From: Takakia lepidozioides
Lineage: Eukaryota > Streptophyta > Takakiopsida > Takakiales > Takakiaceae
Length of the DNA stretch: 64,000 nt
Direction: 5' to 3'
NCBI GenBank assembly: GCA_030704615.1
Contig: CM060731.1
Span: 78,288,756 to 78,352,755, forward strand
Shown one piece after another: positions 45,600 to 57,259 of the stretch. The number at the start of each line of letters is the position of its first letter. Positions within the stretch are counted from its first letter, which is position 1. The notes under the pieces are model-generated. The model ran no database searches, was not told where the DNA came from, and worked only from the letters and a program-made list of their open reading frames with translations. A program made the translations under genes and the position numbers.

Positions 45600-47265
45600 A
45601 TTCGTCCAACACCAGAGAGCAGGGGAGCGAGGTTGCTCGACTTACCACAGAGCTGCTTTGGCCCTAAAGGCTCGGTACAAAAACCCAAGAGGAAAATCCA
45701 AATTCGCTTTGTTTGCTACAATCTTCTCTCTAATTTTGGAGGCTACAGCGAAATAAGTTCAAACATGCTGCTACTTTTCACAAATTTGTAACGAAGGCAT
45801 GGTTTCCTCCTTCTGACAATTCGGCAGAGGGTTAGCCATCCTCTGTATATTTGCTTTTGGGGTTGTGCCAGCAGGAGAGAGAGGAGAGCGAGAGAATTTA
45901 CCGCTGAGACTTAGCTTGCTATAGCCTTGTAACCACGCACCAAAAGCCCGTTTTGATGGGCACAAAAGGGGGGGAGGGAGGGGGAGGAGGCACTCTGGCT
46001 TGCTCCAGTATAGGGACTTTGCGTTCAACCTGCTGGCGTCGAAGATTTTCTCAAGAAATATCTTCACCATAGCATCAATCTAATCCTATGGGGCCACAAC
46101 TTTCACCACTATCTCGACCATCTCAAACTGACCCAACACACCTAACCTTTTTAATGCATTAAAAGAGGGCTTCTTTTTTAGAAGACATGCACCCGAAAAT
46201 GTTGACTATCCTCACAATCATCCCCACAGATTGGACATAGAGTGTCGCTTTACCCGGCTGGGTAAACTTGACAGTAAAGGTAGGCAACCTACGCGCAATT
46301 TCAACACACCCGACTGCCCAGTTTGCCCAAAAAGCATTTCAAATAGTCCTTAAGCCCTAGTTGTTCATTGATGGTTATGAAGGGTCCTCTGTGGCCCTGC
46401 CAATCTTGGTCTTAATCTAGCATACTGACTCAAGTGAGAGAATGTACTCATAAGACTTTGTTTGCCATAGCCTTGTGGCTGTAGACCACGCGGCCAGTTT
46501 GGAACATAGGGAATAGGCAGTACCTTTGTGAGGGGCTCCAGTAACGTGACTTAAACAAGGAGACTACAGAGAGAGACATTGGCACATAGGCTATCACATA
46601 CCATTTGAGGGCATAGTCCACGTGAGATGCCACCCACCCAGGGATTCATTGTGGGGTCTCAGCCCCAGGGAATCCATCCCAAAATAACTCTCCAAGGTGG
46701 CCACATATGTGACAGAGTCACACTGTCTACAAAGTGGGAAGGAGAGGAGGAATTGTAGAGGCGGAGTCCATCATGCAGAAAGAGTTATTAGAACCACAGG
46801 CCCAGAGCGCACACGGGATGAAGTAGAATAACAAGTGAGTCATAGAAAACACCACAAGAAATGACCAACCCTGTGTGAGAGGGAGAGAGAATGTACTCAT
46901 AAGACATTGTTTGCCGTAGCCTTGTGGCCATTGACCCCGCGCCCAGTTTGAGCGGAACACGAAGGGACAGAAACTACCTTTGTCAGGGGCTGGCGCCCGT
47001 AATATGATTTACCTTGAAACAAACAATTGATTCGAGTTTTCCAGATATCCTCTAGAAATCCCAAAAGGGCCCGGGCTTTTGGCTGAGCCTCGAGATTTTC
47101 AAAGTTGGTAAACAGAGGTACAGGAACAATTCCCTTGATGGATTTGAATAGGGTGTCTCTCTGGTGAGAGTACCCAGGACAATGAATCAGAAAGTGGATA
47201 TTTCTTCAGGTTGCTCACACAACTGGCATTTGCAATCCCCATTTCCTCTCTGCATCTACTTGCTG
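45600..47265 (-). pseudogene. Remnants of a non-LTR retrotransposon 3' end (LINE-like)
   Basis: Minus-strand translations in shifting frames contain zf-RVT-like cysteine patterns: CQLCEQPEEIST then FLIHCPGYSHQRDTLFKSI and ARALLGFLEDIWKTRI (about 47030-47230), and a second CPICGDDCEDSQHF (about 46185-46245). This Cys-rich module lies at the C-terminus of many LINE reverse transcriptases. Two direct repeats of about 130 bp (around 46435-46560 and 46880-47010, sharing AATGTACTCATAAGAC) and similar words at 45610 and 45880 indicate stacked copies. No reverse transcriptase core or poly(A) was found. Confidence 0.45.
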
Positions 47266-47320
47266 TTCAAAGGTAGGCTTCCAGCCCTGAGTTTAAATTT
47301 CAGTCTAGTGCCGAGAGTGC

Positions 47321-47322
47321 GT

Positions 47323-47353
<31 letters not shown>

Positions 47354-47366
47354 GGAGAGAGAGAGG
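47321..47366 (+). repeat. GA microsatellite
   Basis: A run of GA dinucleotides with a few interruptions, about 10-50 bp downstream of the stop codon of the leftward glycine-rich gene. Confidence 0.9.
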
Positions 47367-47376
47367 TGTCTTTCAC

Positions 47377-48263
47377 TCACCCACTAGAACCTGCCAGTCC
47401 ATTACTGCGTTTGGGTAGCCTCCCCAAGTTACTGTATCTGCCATCCTCATCATACGCTCTGCCTTTGCCAAGGCCATAGCCAAATCCCACCCCTACCCCA
47501 CATCCTGCTCCAAATCCAAAACCAAGCTGAAGGCCTGGGAATCCCAATCCAAGTCCAGCACCTGTGAGCCCACAGCACTGAATAAATGGTAGTTTCTTTC
47601 TGTCAAGAATGAAGTGGTATGGATTCTCGTACGCTAACTGTTGACGTGGGATTGACGCATATAGGCAGACATCCAATTCGACAGCAAGCACTCTTCAAAT
47701 CGTTCTGGCAGATCATACACTCCCAAGCCCGAATCTCAATTCCGAAAGCTTGCCTGAACTCGTCTCGTTCGTCAAATTCCTCCACTGCTCTGGAAAATTT
47801 CCTAACGACATTAAAGACAGTTAACCTAACTCTATTATGGATTGTTGGGCTCCAACGAATTTCTCAAAACAACGAGGATAAGATTACACTCAACCTACAA
47901 GGTGGATTGATGAAGCCGTCGTAATGTAAGAGTCTAACTAGCTCCTTAATATCCGAGATCAGTTCAGTTGAAGTGAAGCTCTTCGTAAAAGCTCACTTGG
48001 ACAATGCCACGGAAAAAACTAGACGTACATGCACACCATATGCACTTTAGGGAGGAGGAGACAAGGGGTGAACCTCCAACAACGCCAGCCCCGAGACCAA
48101 TGCCGCAGCCAATTCCGTAGCCAAATCCCGGGCCCAGCTTGCCCAAATCACTAGATTGCAACTTGGGTAACCTCCAAATCAACCCTTTCTGCTCATCATC
48201 CTTCATCTTCCTATTCTTTCTTCTGTCAAATCTCGCCTTTTTATGCTCGTCACTCCCCTGCAA
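47377..48263 (-). CDS. Small glycine-rich plant protein (two exons)
   Basis: Exon 1 runs from at most 48263 to 48074 and exon 2 from 47561 to 47377, with a GT-AG intron splitting a Gly codon. Translation contains DLGKLGPGFGYGIGCGIGLG, then GLGFPGLQLGFGFGAGCG and GVGVGFGYGLGKGRAYDED, ending in SSG. Alternating Gly with hydrophobic residues resembles a conserved family of uncharacterised short plant proteins; function unknown, and the pattern may pack into or along membranes. The first ATG in frame is at 48204-48206 (about 105 residues), but the frame stays open to a TTTGCAG at about 48259 that could be an acceptor for an upstream exon. The start is therefore uncertain. Confidence 0.65.
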
Positions 48264-49513
48264 ACCCAGAACTCAAAAACCCACCCGCCATAGCCCAATC
48301 CATGCTCGCAAGGAATCTCATATCAGAGCAACTAACCCATTTTTGCCACGCAACATCTCTTGCCAACCAACCAAGCCTTGCCACATGCTTATGACCTTTC
48401 CTTGATAGATGGCACAGAGAAAAGTTCAACATCATCACATGCCGTCCACATTCTTAATGTTTTTAAGGAGGAAAGAATACTGTTGTTCAAAATGTTTGCT
48501 CTGAACAAAAACTTCTTCATTGTTCTCCAAAGAAGATTTATCCGATCAACTAGTTAGCAGGGTTCGGATCCTATGACTAAATCCTAAGGAGTATAGTACG
48601 ACGTTGAGAAATATGCTCGAGCAACAACTTGAAACTTTTCTGAGTTGGATTTTGATCCTTGATGGATGAAACAGCAGTGATATGCAGACGTAACGGCGGG
48701 TCACGGTGTTGCTGCGTGGACGATAACAATATGACAGGCCCACAAGCCCCAAGTGTCGTAGAGCATGTCCACTTTCTTTGTGCTTTGCCACCTCTCACGC
48801 ACACTGACTCACTGCACGTGAAAACCAGCGTGCAGTGATAGATGTTTTGGATCCATGGCTTCAATTCGCGTCGGGCGAAAAACAGCACAGGCGTGTGTTG
48901 AATGCCAGTGGCAGTGCTTCACTGAAGTTGTTTGGCAATTCTGGGTCCGATTCGTGAATTACTCCCCCGTCAAATACATACTTGCATGAAATAGTACGTT
49001 TTTCCAAGGCAGTGGTTTTGATTGCATGCATAGATCGGGCCCCCATTTCGTGCACGGATCGTTCGAATGTCACAATTGTTTGTGGTGCATCTCCCACTTC
49101 AAGCTATATATGTTAACTGTACCTTTTCGCATCATCTCAGAACTGTGAGTATGTAAGCCTAAACCCTCTCAAGATTTTTCTGCGCTCCCATCCGTGAACA
49201 GGAAGAAACCCTGACTGTGAGCTGTCGTCTCGCGTTCCTCTTGGAAGAAACCTACGTACCATTTCAGAATTACAAAGCCTGCAAGATTTCACATCAACGC
49301 ACGACTACACAAGGACTACCAGGTGGAGTCAGGGTGGTATGCACTGTGCAGATCGCACCAGAAGCAATGGAAGAAAATTGTCACCCAATCACACGTCGAC
49401 AAGAGGTCGACTACCGTTTTGTTTTGAAGCCTGAATCCTGGCATGCGGGGCTTGCAGCGATTCTCGACACTTTCAGGATTTCACCTTCCTGTAGCTGCAA
49501 ACATTGCAGCGTT
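48264..49513. other. Intergenic region
   Basis: Upstream region of the glycine-rich gene and downstream of the RING gene. The plus-strand frame 49217-49657 overlaps the RING coding region in antisense and is not recognised. No repeats or TE ends seen. Confidence 0.4.
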
Positions 49514-50116
49514 TTAATGCCGGTGTGGATACACTGGCCCAGCCCGATCAGACCTATGGCCAATGCTATACATGAATTCCCGATCAGTGTCAAATCTAGG
49601 TGCCTGTGGGTGGGCTGGATAGATTGTCCTCACTGTCTCAAGCCTAGGCGCCTGTAGCCGGTATGGACGCGTTTCAGCTGGAGTGAGAAATCTCCGCCCA
49701 AAGTCTGCATGTTTGTATGATTCCCTTGCATTTTCAAGTGCCTGGGGCCAAGGTGAGTGCAGTACCCGTCCATTCTGAAATGTGTGATCCTCATCAGGCA
49801 GCCTCCATGCTAGACGTGGCCAAACTGGGGATATAGCACCTGCAGCTCCCGGCACATCTGCAGAAGTTGAATTCAACCCACTCCTTCCATGAAATGAATT
49901 AACATACTCGACGGCAATGACTGTTCTACAGACGGGGCATGAATTTCTATTGGGGGATCGACTGTGATTCCACCCATGGAGGCATGACCAACAAAAGAGG
50001 TGACCGCACACTGTCGTTATTGGGTCGTTAGGTAATCCAAAGCAGATGTTGCAGACCTCTAGATCACCCTCCACCATATCTCTCTCCTCGAAGAGTCGAT
50101 ATAGTCCGTCCCCCAT
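49514..50116 (-). CDS. RMA-like RING finger E3 ubiquitin ligase
   Basis: Single-exon frame of 200 residues starting at ATG 50114-50116. A C3HC4 RING lies at residues 22-63: Cys22, Cys25, Cys37, His39, Cys42, Cys45, Cys60, Cys63 (CNIC..CGHLFCWSCL..W..CPVC). The spacing and the following VEYVNSFHGRSG resemble the RMA/RNF5/RNF185 group, ER-membrane ligases in protein quality control. Those proteins normally end in a transmembrane anchor; none is seen here, where the tail is Pro/Arg-rich. It may therefore be a soluble relative, be truncated, or continue in an unseen exon. Transfer of ubiquitin from an E2 is expected from the family, not shown here. Confidence 0.82.
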   Translation of the reverse strand: MGDGLYRLFEERDMVEGDLEVCNICFGLPNDPITTVCGHLFCWSCLHGWNHSRSPNRNSCPVCRTVIAVEYVNSFHGRSGLNSTSADVPGAAGAISPVWPRLAWRLPDEDHTFQNGRVLHSPWPQALENARESYKHADFGRRFLTPAETRPYRLQAPRLETVRTIYPAHPQAPRFDTDREFMYSIGHRSDRAGPVYPHRH

Positions 50117-52029
50117 TTTTCCTGCCTCAAACTTGGTACCCCACTGCTTTCAAAGACCCAAGTCCGCAAGTAACGTCGTAGTATGTGACACGAGATCAAT
50201 GTGAACGTAAGTACACGCATAATTCTCAGTTCTGCTTCCTTCACCACAAAGTAGAAGCCCCCCCTACACTACCAAAGGAGACTGCGTAAGCATGAACAAC
50301 TGAAAAACACACAGACACAAGAAAGTATAGGAATCATCCAGTACCCTGCAGAGCTATGCACAGAGAACCCAAGGACTCTCTACCTCTGAGAGACGCAAGA
50401 AGAGCGCGTAGAGATGGAGCAGGAGACATGCAAGCAAGCAAACAACGCAGACGAGCGTTTCTCACTCGTGACTCCTCCGCAAGTACCGCTCACCGCGACA
50501 TTGGCCCTGACGGCTACCGGGCTGTTTAGCGTCAAGGAATTTAAACAGTCTGCTTCCGACAGCGGTCGGCATTGCGGTGGTAAATTGCGGTGTGGCGGTT
50601 TCAAGCGGTGCACGGCTGGGATCCATCCTTGGCACCTTCTCAACCCTTTTTGTTTTTTTAAAGGTGAAAGGGGATGCCCTTTCCTATACCTACAACTATA
50701 TATAGTCCAGTAAAAATAAAAATAAAAATAAAAATAAACCAAAATGCAGAGTTTATTGGTGTATTTCTCCCATTCTCTTTTTTTAAAAGGACTTTCTTAA
50801 AGAGGGTCGGAGGCCTCAAGAATTAAAAGGACAGAAATTAAAATTCATAAATCCAAAAAAATTAATCCAGAAAATGCAGAGTTAAAAAAAAACAAAATGA
50901 CCAGGGGACAGAGGCCTGATAAGTTTTTCTTTCTTCTTTTTCTTGGTTGGAAGATGAGGTAAAAATAACCTGGAGCTGAAAAGGGGACACTGCCCCACGC
51001 CCATTCTATTTTATACCATCATAGTCCAGAAATTATGGCCTTTATTTGTGGTATTTTTCCCAATATAGTCCAGAAATTATGTCCATTAGTATCTTTCCCA
51101 TTTCATCTTATATATAGTCAACAATTTATGTACATTATCTATGTATTTTTCCCATTGAATTCTATACATAGTCCAGAAATTAACACCCAGATAATTCAAA
51201 ATAAAGCTCTACCAGGGCCTCTGTCCCCTGTATATATATATATGTCAGTTAGTTTTGTATTTCTCCCATTCTATTTTATACATAGCAATAGTCCAGAAAT
51301 CAGGCTCATTATTTGTTTATTTTCCTTTTTTAAATTATTTTTGGGGCCTGGAAAGGGGCGGTGCCTCTAGTAAGTTAACTATATTTGGGATTATTAGGAG
51401 GAGAAAAACTAAAACTGGCAAACAAGAAACAACAGGCCCGATTCCTCACATAAACCAGATCAGAGCACCTTAACCCCAAAGGCCGAGCACCCTTTTGGAG
51501 GGCCTCCTATAAAAAGGTGCATACCCTCATGGACTACGGTGTAACGTTTTATCCCCAATCTCATCCATATGTATGAACCCTATATTTTTGTGCATATCTA
51601 CTACATCCGCATTCTGCGAAAAGTACAGGCAATTTTACCATTGCATTCAGGAGATTATAACAAAATAATTTGTCCCAATTTTTAAATGGATTCCAAAATT
51701 AATGTAAAAACTGGTATGAGCACCAAATTCAAGTATCGAGTTGAATTTTTTCCCACATACAGGCCCTCACAATTATAGCACCTAATAAGGAAATGTCTCC
51801 CCCGAAAATCAGACCAAAATTCCAAAAATTGAGATAGAATGCTATGTATGTGAAATCTGGGGGTCAGATTTTGGCTTCCTTCCCATACATTCATTCATGA
51901 GATAATATTTGTTTTCTAATTCCTCTAATAAAAATGTGCACGTTAACATTACATAGTGCCTTGTCCAGAAATTTGGGCATTATGATAAATTTTGAGCCCT
52001 ACATGTTATTTACAAGATTGTAATAGGGT
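50117..52029. other. AT-rich intergenic region with degenerate repeats
   Basis: 50690-51310 contains about five degenerate units of 60-90 bp built on ATAGTCCAGAAATTATG and TTTTTCCCATT(C/G), plus a short AATAAA run at 50708-50738. 51360-52029 is AT-rich and empty. 50380-50742 frames are not recognised. No gene supported. Confidence 0.5.
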
Positions 52030-52225
52030 CCACCCCCCAAAGGGGGCATAGCCGCAAGGTGAACTGGCTCTTAGTTACGCCGGCTTCGGCCGGAGTCTTC
52101 TCTCTCTACAAGATTGCCCTTTCGGTCTGTCACGAGGGCAGGTCAAGTTCTATTCCCCCCCCCCCTTAACTCTAAAAAATTCTAGAGAGTATAGTGTTTT
52201 TTTTTTTTTTTTTTTTTTTTTTTCA
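52030..52225. repeat. Structured retroposon-like segment ending in poly(T)
   Basis: Contains CCCCCCAAAGGGGG, a strong hairpin GCCGGCTTCGGCCGG (52078-52092, a UUCG-type loop) and a GCCCT...AGGGC stem (52115-52138), then a C run and a run of about 24-27 T at 52198-52223. Read on the minus strand the T run is a poly(A) tail at the 5' side, so the orientation relative to the hairpins is unclear. Could be a short retroposon; function unknown. Confidence 0.35.
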
Positions 52226-53643
52226 GCTTTAGTTGTCTTAGGGCGCTGTAAATTCCCACATTTGCTCCTCGCTAATGTGCTGCACGGTTTGCCTTCACGG
52301 TTCATCCATGAAGACTACACATGGGTGAAATCTGAAAGGGGTTGATTTGGTCGCCTCGTCCTTTAGGGGTTAAACTTGAAACCTAAGAGATTGAAACCAC
52401 TTTTGAAACACCCCAGAATGAAATCAGACCCAGACAAGGAGAAACATGTGTGCAACAAGCTAAGTAGATTACAGGAGCTTGTTGATAGGCAAGGCTTGCG
52501 AGTAATTCCATTCATTTGTTGTTTCCTTTTATTCGAAAGATGAAACCACCCATAGGTGTGAAATACTCCTAAGCCCCTCTTCAGTGCCTTCGCGACCTCT
52601 CCTTTGTCGCAACCAGCGTTAGTGATGGACTGGTATATGCCTAATTCCTGGACCACTCTAGAATGAACAGGGCCCACCCAAACTTGGGGGGCTTATTAGG
52701 ACTGGTATATATATTGGTATATGCACTGATATTGGATACTAGACCTGGCAGTCTGGTATCATTTGGAAAATACGAAACAAATACGAAAATGCGAAAAAAA
52801 ATATGGATGAATTATTCAGTTTATAATGGATGAAAGTAGATGCCCCTTCGCACAAGGAGGAGCCATACGCGGCGGTCCGTTTGTTTGGACTACAACCAGC
52901 TCTTAAGAGTCATGGAGGTATACATAGAGTACCTTCATTATGGTCTTTATATTACCTTCATAGAGGTAATGAGGGAGAGGGATGGTAATTGGTCCCTCGG
53001 CCCATAGTAGCGCGTGCCATGCGCGTGCCATGCGCGTGCCATGCAGGGTGGTTAGTCTGGTTCACGTGATCTAAGGGTTTGACAGGCAGCCTTACTACTT
53101 TATCAATGCACGTGCGAAAGGGATGCAGCAATAGCCGCAATGGGAACAGTGCTTTTTTCTGAAGTCTGAAAAAAAGCGCGAGTGGCTACAGAGTTTTGCA
53201 AAGGACAGCCATACATTCTGTTCATCCATTGAAATTAGGACAGAATCATCCATATCCGTACATTTATCCATTTATATCTGAATCCATATTTGGAGAATTC
53301 ATCCATAATTTATTTGCTGTTAGAAATTTGGCGATTTCATCCATGAAGAAACAGAGAATTTTCGACAAAATATTCTATTTTATTTTCTGAGGTCGAAATT
53401 TGGCGAAAATTCGCCAGCAAAAAAAACGCTGAATGGGAAGAGGCTCTTATTGCCTTACTATTGCCTCTGCAGAACCAGGTGATCCTGGGTTCAATCTTTC
53501 AATTGGTAATTGGCTCCTCAATGGGTCGTGCATTGAGCAGCAGGCTATGGAAATCTGCTAGTAGTTCAACTTTACTCCGGAAGGGAGTTGTCAAGCAAAT
53601 GGTGAAAGACAAACCCAAGTCAAACCCTTTTTCTTGTTCTAAA
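52226..53643. other. Intergenic region with scattered repeat fragments
   Basis: 52363-52677 (minus) is an unrecognised frame. 52695-52760 resembles the CTGGTAT family seen at 566-1194. 52795-52850 and 53210-53345 have ATGGATGAA / TTCATCCAT words in opposite orientations, like the subterminal repeats of copies A-C, and may be another small member. CATGCGCGTGC is repeated about three times near 53015-53045. Confidence 0.35.
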
Positions 53644-53897
53644 ACGCCTGCTGCCATCAGTCAGTAGCTCAGTTAGATAGAGCACTGAGTGCCACCCAGA
53701 TGATTCTGGGGTCAAATCCTGCTAATTTGACGGGTGTTGGTATGATCTTCTCTCCCTTCCCTTGGGGGGTGTCTCATGGGAAAGCCAGGTTACTGTGAAA
53801 GAAGTTATTTTCTCCTCTCACTGTAACTAAGGGACCTGATTTGTGAGCTATCGCTCCAAGATGTTTCCCATGAAAACAAAAAAAAAAACTAAAGAAA
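53644..53897 (+). mobile_element. tRNA-derived SINE-like element
   Basis: The head resembles a tRNA: A-box-like TAGCTCAGTTAGATAGAGCA (53667-53686) and B-box-like GGGTCAAATCC (53709-53719), but the anticodon stem does not fold properly, so it is not a functional tRNA. The body of about 170 bp ends in an A-rich tail (AAAACAAAAAAAAAAAC, about 53873-53890). Pol III head plus A-tail is the SINE layout. No clear target duplication found. A weaker B-box (GGGTTCAATC) at about 53488 may mark another copy. Confidence 0.5.
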
Positions 53898-54699
53898 AAG
53901 CTCCAAGTGGAAGTATGCCCTTACAATCTTTTTAACGGCATTCTTTTCGCACCCACCATAAACTGTACTCATCTGGGCACTTCTCACAGTAGGGGAAAGG
54001 AGATGATTTGAAAAAATTAGCCCATCACTCAACACGAGCATCCGTGAATAATAACATGAACCAAATGAAAGCTGAAACTTGGAGGATGTATCATTTTGGT
54101 CCCGAAAACCGTAGGTTCTAACTTACCTCCCACTATTATGCAAAATTTTCATCCCAAAAATTCCCAGAACTTCAGTACCATGGGCCAAGTACCATGGGCA
54201 GAAGTGAAGTTGAGATAGATGGTGCCCATGGTGATAAATTCACCCCAACATGGCATGGAACCTGGGCCTTACTGCACCCAGTAATGACTGAAATGCACAA
54301 CGGGACCCCGGCCTATCCACCTGGTTGTTTAGGCTAGTCTGCACGAGTATTTTCTCCTCCTGTTTTCTTCAAGGGCTTCTGTCCCCCTTAAGTTTGTTTG
54401 GTACAGCAGCACAGAGAAGGAAGGTAGATATCTATCAGAACTTCACAAGGAAAATGTAACAACTCTCTTTCTAACGCACAATCTTCTCAAATTCCATGTA
54501 TGAAGACCAGTACCCAAAATGAGGTAGAACCATGTCAGGTTCGACAAATTGTTATTTGAGCAAAAGTTGTGGAGTGTACTCGAAAGCAGATTAACCTCAC
54601 AAGGAAAATGAACTTGAACAGAGTCCCCCACAAAGAAAACACTAGGTGACAAGAGGAGATATCAATACGGCATATGCCTCAACCCCTGCCATCCTAAAT
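53898..54699. other. Intergenic region and eL43 3' UTR
   Basis: The part next to 54699 should be the 3' UTR of the leftward ribosomal protein gene. The frame 54443-54652 is not recognised. Nothing else seen. Confidence 0.4.
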
Positions 54700-56204
54700 T
54701 TAACTCTCTGTCTGCTCCCTCAAACGCCGTATTGTACTGCGCACTGTGACCGCACTTGCAGTGCTGCACACACATAGACACAGTAGTCCTAATCATCAGG
54801 TCAACGAAGGGCAGCGTGAAATTTCAGATCCACACAGGTTGTAGGATGACAGTAGGAACACATGAAAAGAAATTGCATATGATTCACAATCAGGCTGTCC
54901 AGAAATATCCATAGCAGGAAATAAACATGATACACATAATTGATTTTTGAGTTTACAAAAAGTACAATATTATACATTTTACATTATGTGTCATACACCA
55001 ACACGCAAACTCTGCCAAAATAGGCAGTACAAGAAAAGCAAGTTAAAATATGCTACTTACTTTAGAGTGTACGCCCCACCCGCCTTCACCTTGCCACAGT
55101 CTTTGCAATTCCAGATGCCAACTGCCTTTCTCTTCACAGCAAACTGCAGACCTCCACAAGGACAACACACCCATCGGCCATGCCCAGTTGGACATGTATT
55201 AAAACCCTTGTCCTCATCAGTCACCAGGTTAACTTACTGCCCCAAGCACTGAATCGCAAAAGACTCCTGAATTCACATATAATTAAGCGAACTTCTTGAG
55301 TTGAGGGGCACAGTCAGGCGGGTCACATTGCATGGAATTGCAGAAACCAGACTACGGCTAGAATCCTCTTACATAGGTTTACAATCTCGATGCACAACAA
55401 TGGACCTAGCTGACTTTATACCTGCTATGATTCTGCATGAGCCTTAGCCATAGAGTGAGTCAAGACTCAACACAAGGGGTTGGAGACATAGCATAAGCGA
55501 GAGTAGAGACATGGCTAGAAGGGGCAATTAAGAGGTGGAAAGATAGAATACCTTGCCACAAAACTCACAGAAGTACTTCGAGTGTTGGCTAACTTCCATC
55601 TTTTTAATCTGCTTCCTCAAACTGGCACCATACCTAGTGCCTGCTCCCAAAGAAAAACATCCCAACAGGCCAGCCTGGTTCTAAATTTGTTGTGACGAAC
55701 TGCCAATGAAGCATCCATATATCCCACAGACAAGTGAGGATATAGGTAAACATACCATGACTAGCCTTCAGCCAGTAATCTTGCAGAACAGAAATAATTT
55801 CCGTGAAGCCTCTTTATCTGGGTAAAAAGAGGAGTGAAAGAGACAGTACCATATTTGCCAACGATTCCAGCCTTCTTCGTTCGCTTTGTCTGCCAAACAC
55901 AAATGCAGAAAGTCAAACCTCGTACCAGCATAGACGAATCCCGGCACCAGGAATTCCAAGTAAAACAAGTTAAAGAGAATTTGGATCTCACCTCGACTAC
56001 ACACGAAACTAAAGGGTCAAATTATCAGGAGTCTAAGACTGTAAGGAATCAGATGAATTAGAGCTATCCGTGCATCGGCATGCCGTTTCATTGTAAAGCC
56101 AGGAGAAAACAATGTGACATGCCAAGGGTTAACACCAGCACCATAACGATCATTCCTTTGCAAAAGAGGAGAGTCAACAACAGGCCATATCCAAGGCTTA
56201 CCAT
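54700..56204 (-). CDS. RPL37A: 60S ribosomal protein eL43 (L37a)
   Basis: Component of the large cytosolic ribosomal subunit. Five exons join in frame: 56202-56204 (the ATG alone), 55850-55889, 55552-55640, 55061-55143 and 54700-54763, 92 residues, the usual length of eL43. All introns are GT-AG. The protein starts [19 protein letters not shown], includes [20 protein letters not shown], has the zinc-binding pattern CEFCGK...CKDCGK, and ends [12 protein letters not shown]. No lesion is seen, so it is likely functional. An exon carrying only the ATG is known in some plant ribosomal protein genes. Telo-box-like motifs lie just upstream. Confidence 0.96.
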
Positions 56205-56258
56205 GGCTGCAGGCAGACGCAGGAAGCTCGCTTGGAGAGGTGCAGCTCCAGAGACAGA

Positions 56259-56302
56259 GTTAGGGTTTCCAAGTTTGTCGGTAACTAATCAGGATTAGGG
56301 TT
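56259..56302 (-). promoter_or_regulatory. Telo-box-like motifs upstream of eL43
   Basis: Two AAACCCTAA-like motifs on the minus strand: complement of TTAGGGTTT at 56260-56268 and of ATTAGGGTT at 56294-56302, 55-100 bp upstream of the ATG. Telo boxes near the transcription start are common in plant ribosomal protein genes, and a pyrimidine-rich leader follows. Confidence 0.6.
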
Positions 56303-56974
56303 ACAAGGTACAAGTTACAACAAGGCTTATGCTTTCTTTTCTTTTTTTTCTTTTTTTTCCATGATATGTAATATAATTTCATATTCCTATATAAAAACAA
56401 TTACGTGAGAAGATCCCCCACGACAATTCTCAGTGGGCTCATGGGCCAAACTCCAAACATATGAATCCTTTGAACAATTTACACCATTTGCAGACCCAAT
56501 GCAATCCACACCAAAGACTACTGTCTGGATTGCATCATAGATGCAGCTTGATCAAACTGGATCATATGCGCAATGACATCTTCAAATTGCACTTTATTTG
56601 TCAACAACAGATCTCCATAGACTGATCATTTTGACTTGCAAAAACTTGAATTATATCAATTGACTCAGACCCTCCACACAGAGAAGATTGGAGCAAGCCT
56701 ATGTTTGCGTAAATGTTTCTGTAGGAGTGCTGATCTACACGAGGATGATGCAAAGTGTCTATCACCATCTGGTATACACTCCCTAGCATGGTAGTACAGA
56801 GCAATATTGCCATTATTTTGCATTTGCAGGAAGAGCCCACAAATGAACTACTCAGTCTTGCATTCAATCTCCATTATGTTAGGGCACTTCCTGTTGATAA
56901 CTTTCAGAGCTAGCAAAATTCACCCTGTTATGGCCGGACATATATCCATGGTGCCGATAAGGTGACTAAGATGG
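56303..56974. other. Intergenic region
   Basis: Distal promoter region of eL43, with a T-rich stretch at 56335-56360. The minus frame 56601-56867 is not recognised. No other feature. Confidence 0.35.
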
Positions 56975-57259
56975 TATCACTACTCTGTCTTTATTTCAAC
57001 CATAGCACTTCTACATGTTCTATCCAGTTCTCAACAATAGCACCAGTTCTATCCAACCAGTTCTCAGTTTTATAGCATGAAGTCACATACAGTTGATCTC
57101 ATTCCAAAAGCTCAAAGGAAGGAGCTGTCCACTTAATTATATTCGACAGGGAAAATCAACGCCAGTGTAAGACACTCCTCTACTCACTATCACAGGGATC
57201 CGGGTCAGTTCAAGCCCAGTATAAACTGACTAGAACTCTAATCACAGCTTGTACACTCT
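56975..57259 (-). repeat. LTR of second Ty3/gypsy element (uninterrupted copy)
   Basis: Matches 61274-61482 plus 62715-62788 at roughly 90% identity, with the CACTA element missing, so it also gives the empty site CTCACTATCA of that insertion. In element orientation it would be the 3' LTR, but integrase is missing between it and the RT, so it may be a solo or displaced LTR. Terminal TG...CA is not clear. Confidence 0.65.

Noticed and set aside
47603-47785. Small Cys-containing protein inside the intron of the glycine-rich gene
   Set aside because: Cysteine spacing fits no family, there is no clear promoter or splice context, and a chance frame is more likely.
49217-49657. Plus-strand gene antisense to the RING gene
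   Set aside because: The frame overlaps the RING coding region and shows no recognisable domain.
52078-52092. Rho-independent terminator
   Set aside because: A GC hairpin and T run resemble one, but they are over 100 bp apart and the window is eukaryotic.
53656-53730. Functional tRNA gene
   Set aside because: A- and B-box-like words are present but the anticodon and acceptor stems do not pair; the A-rich tail points to a SINE.
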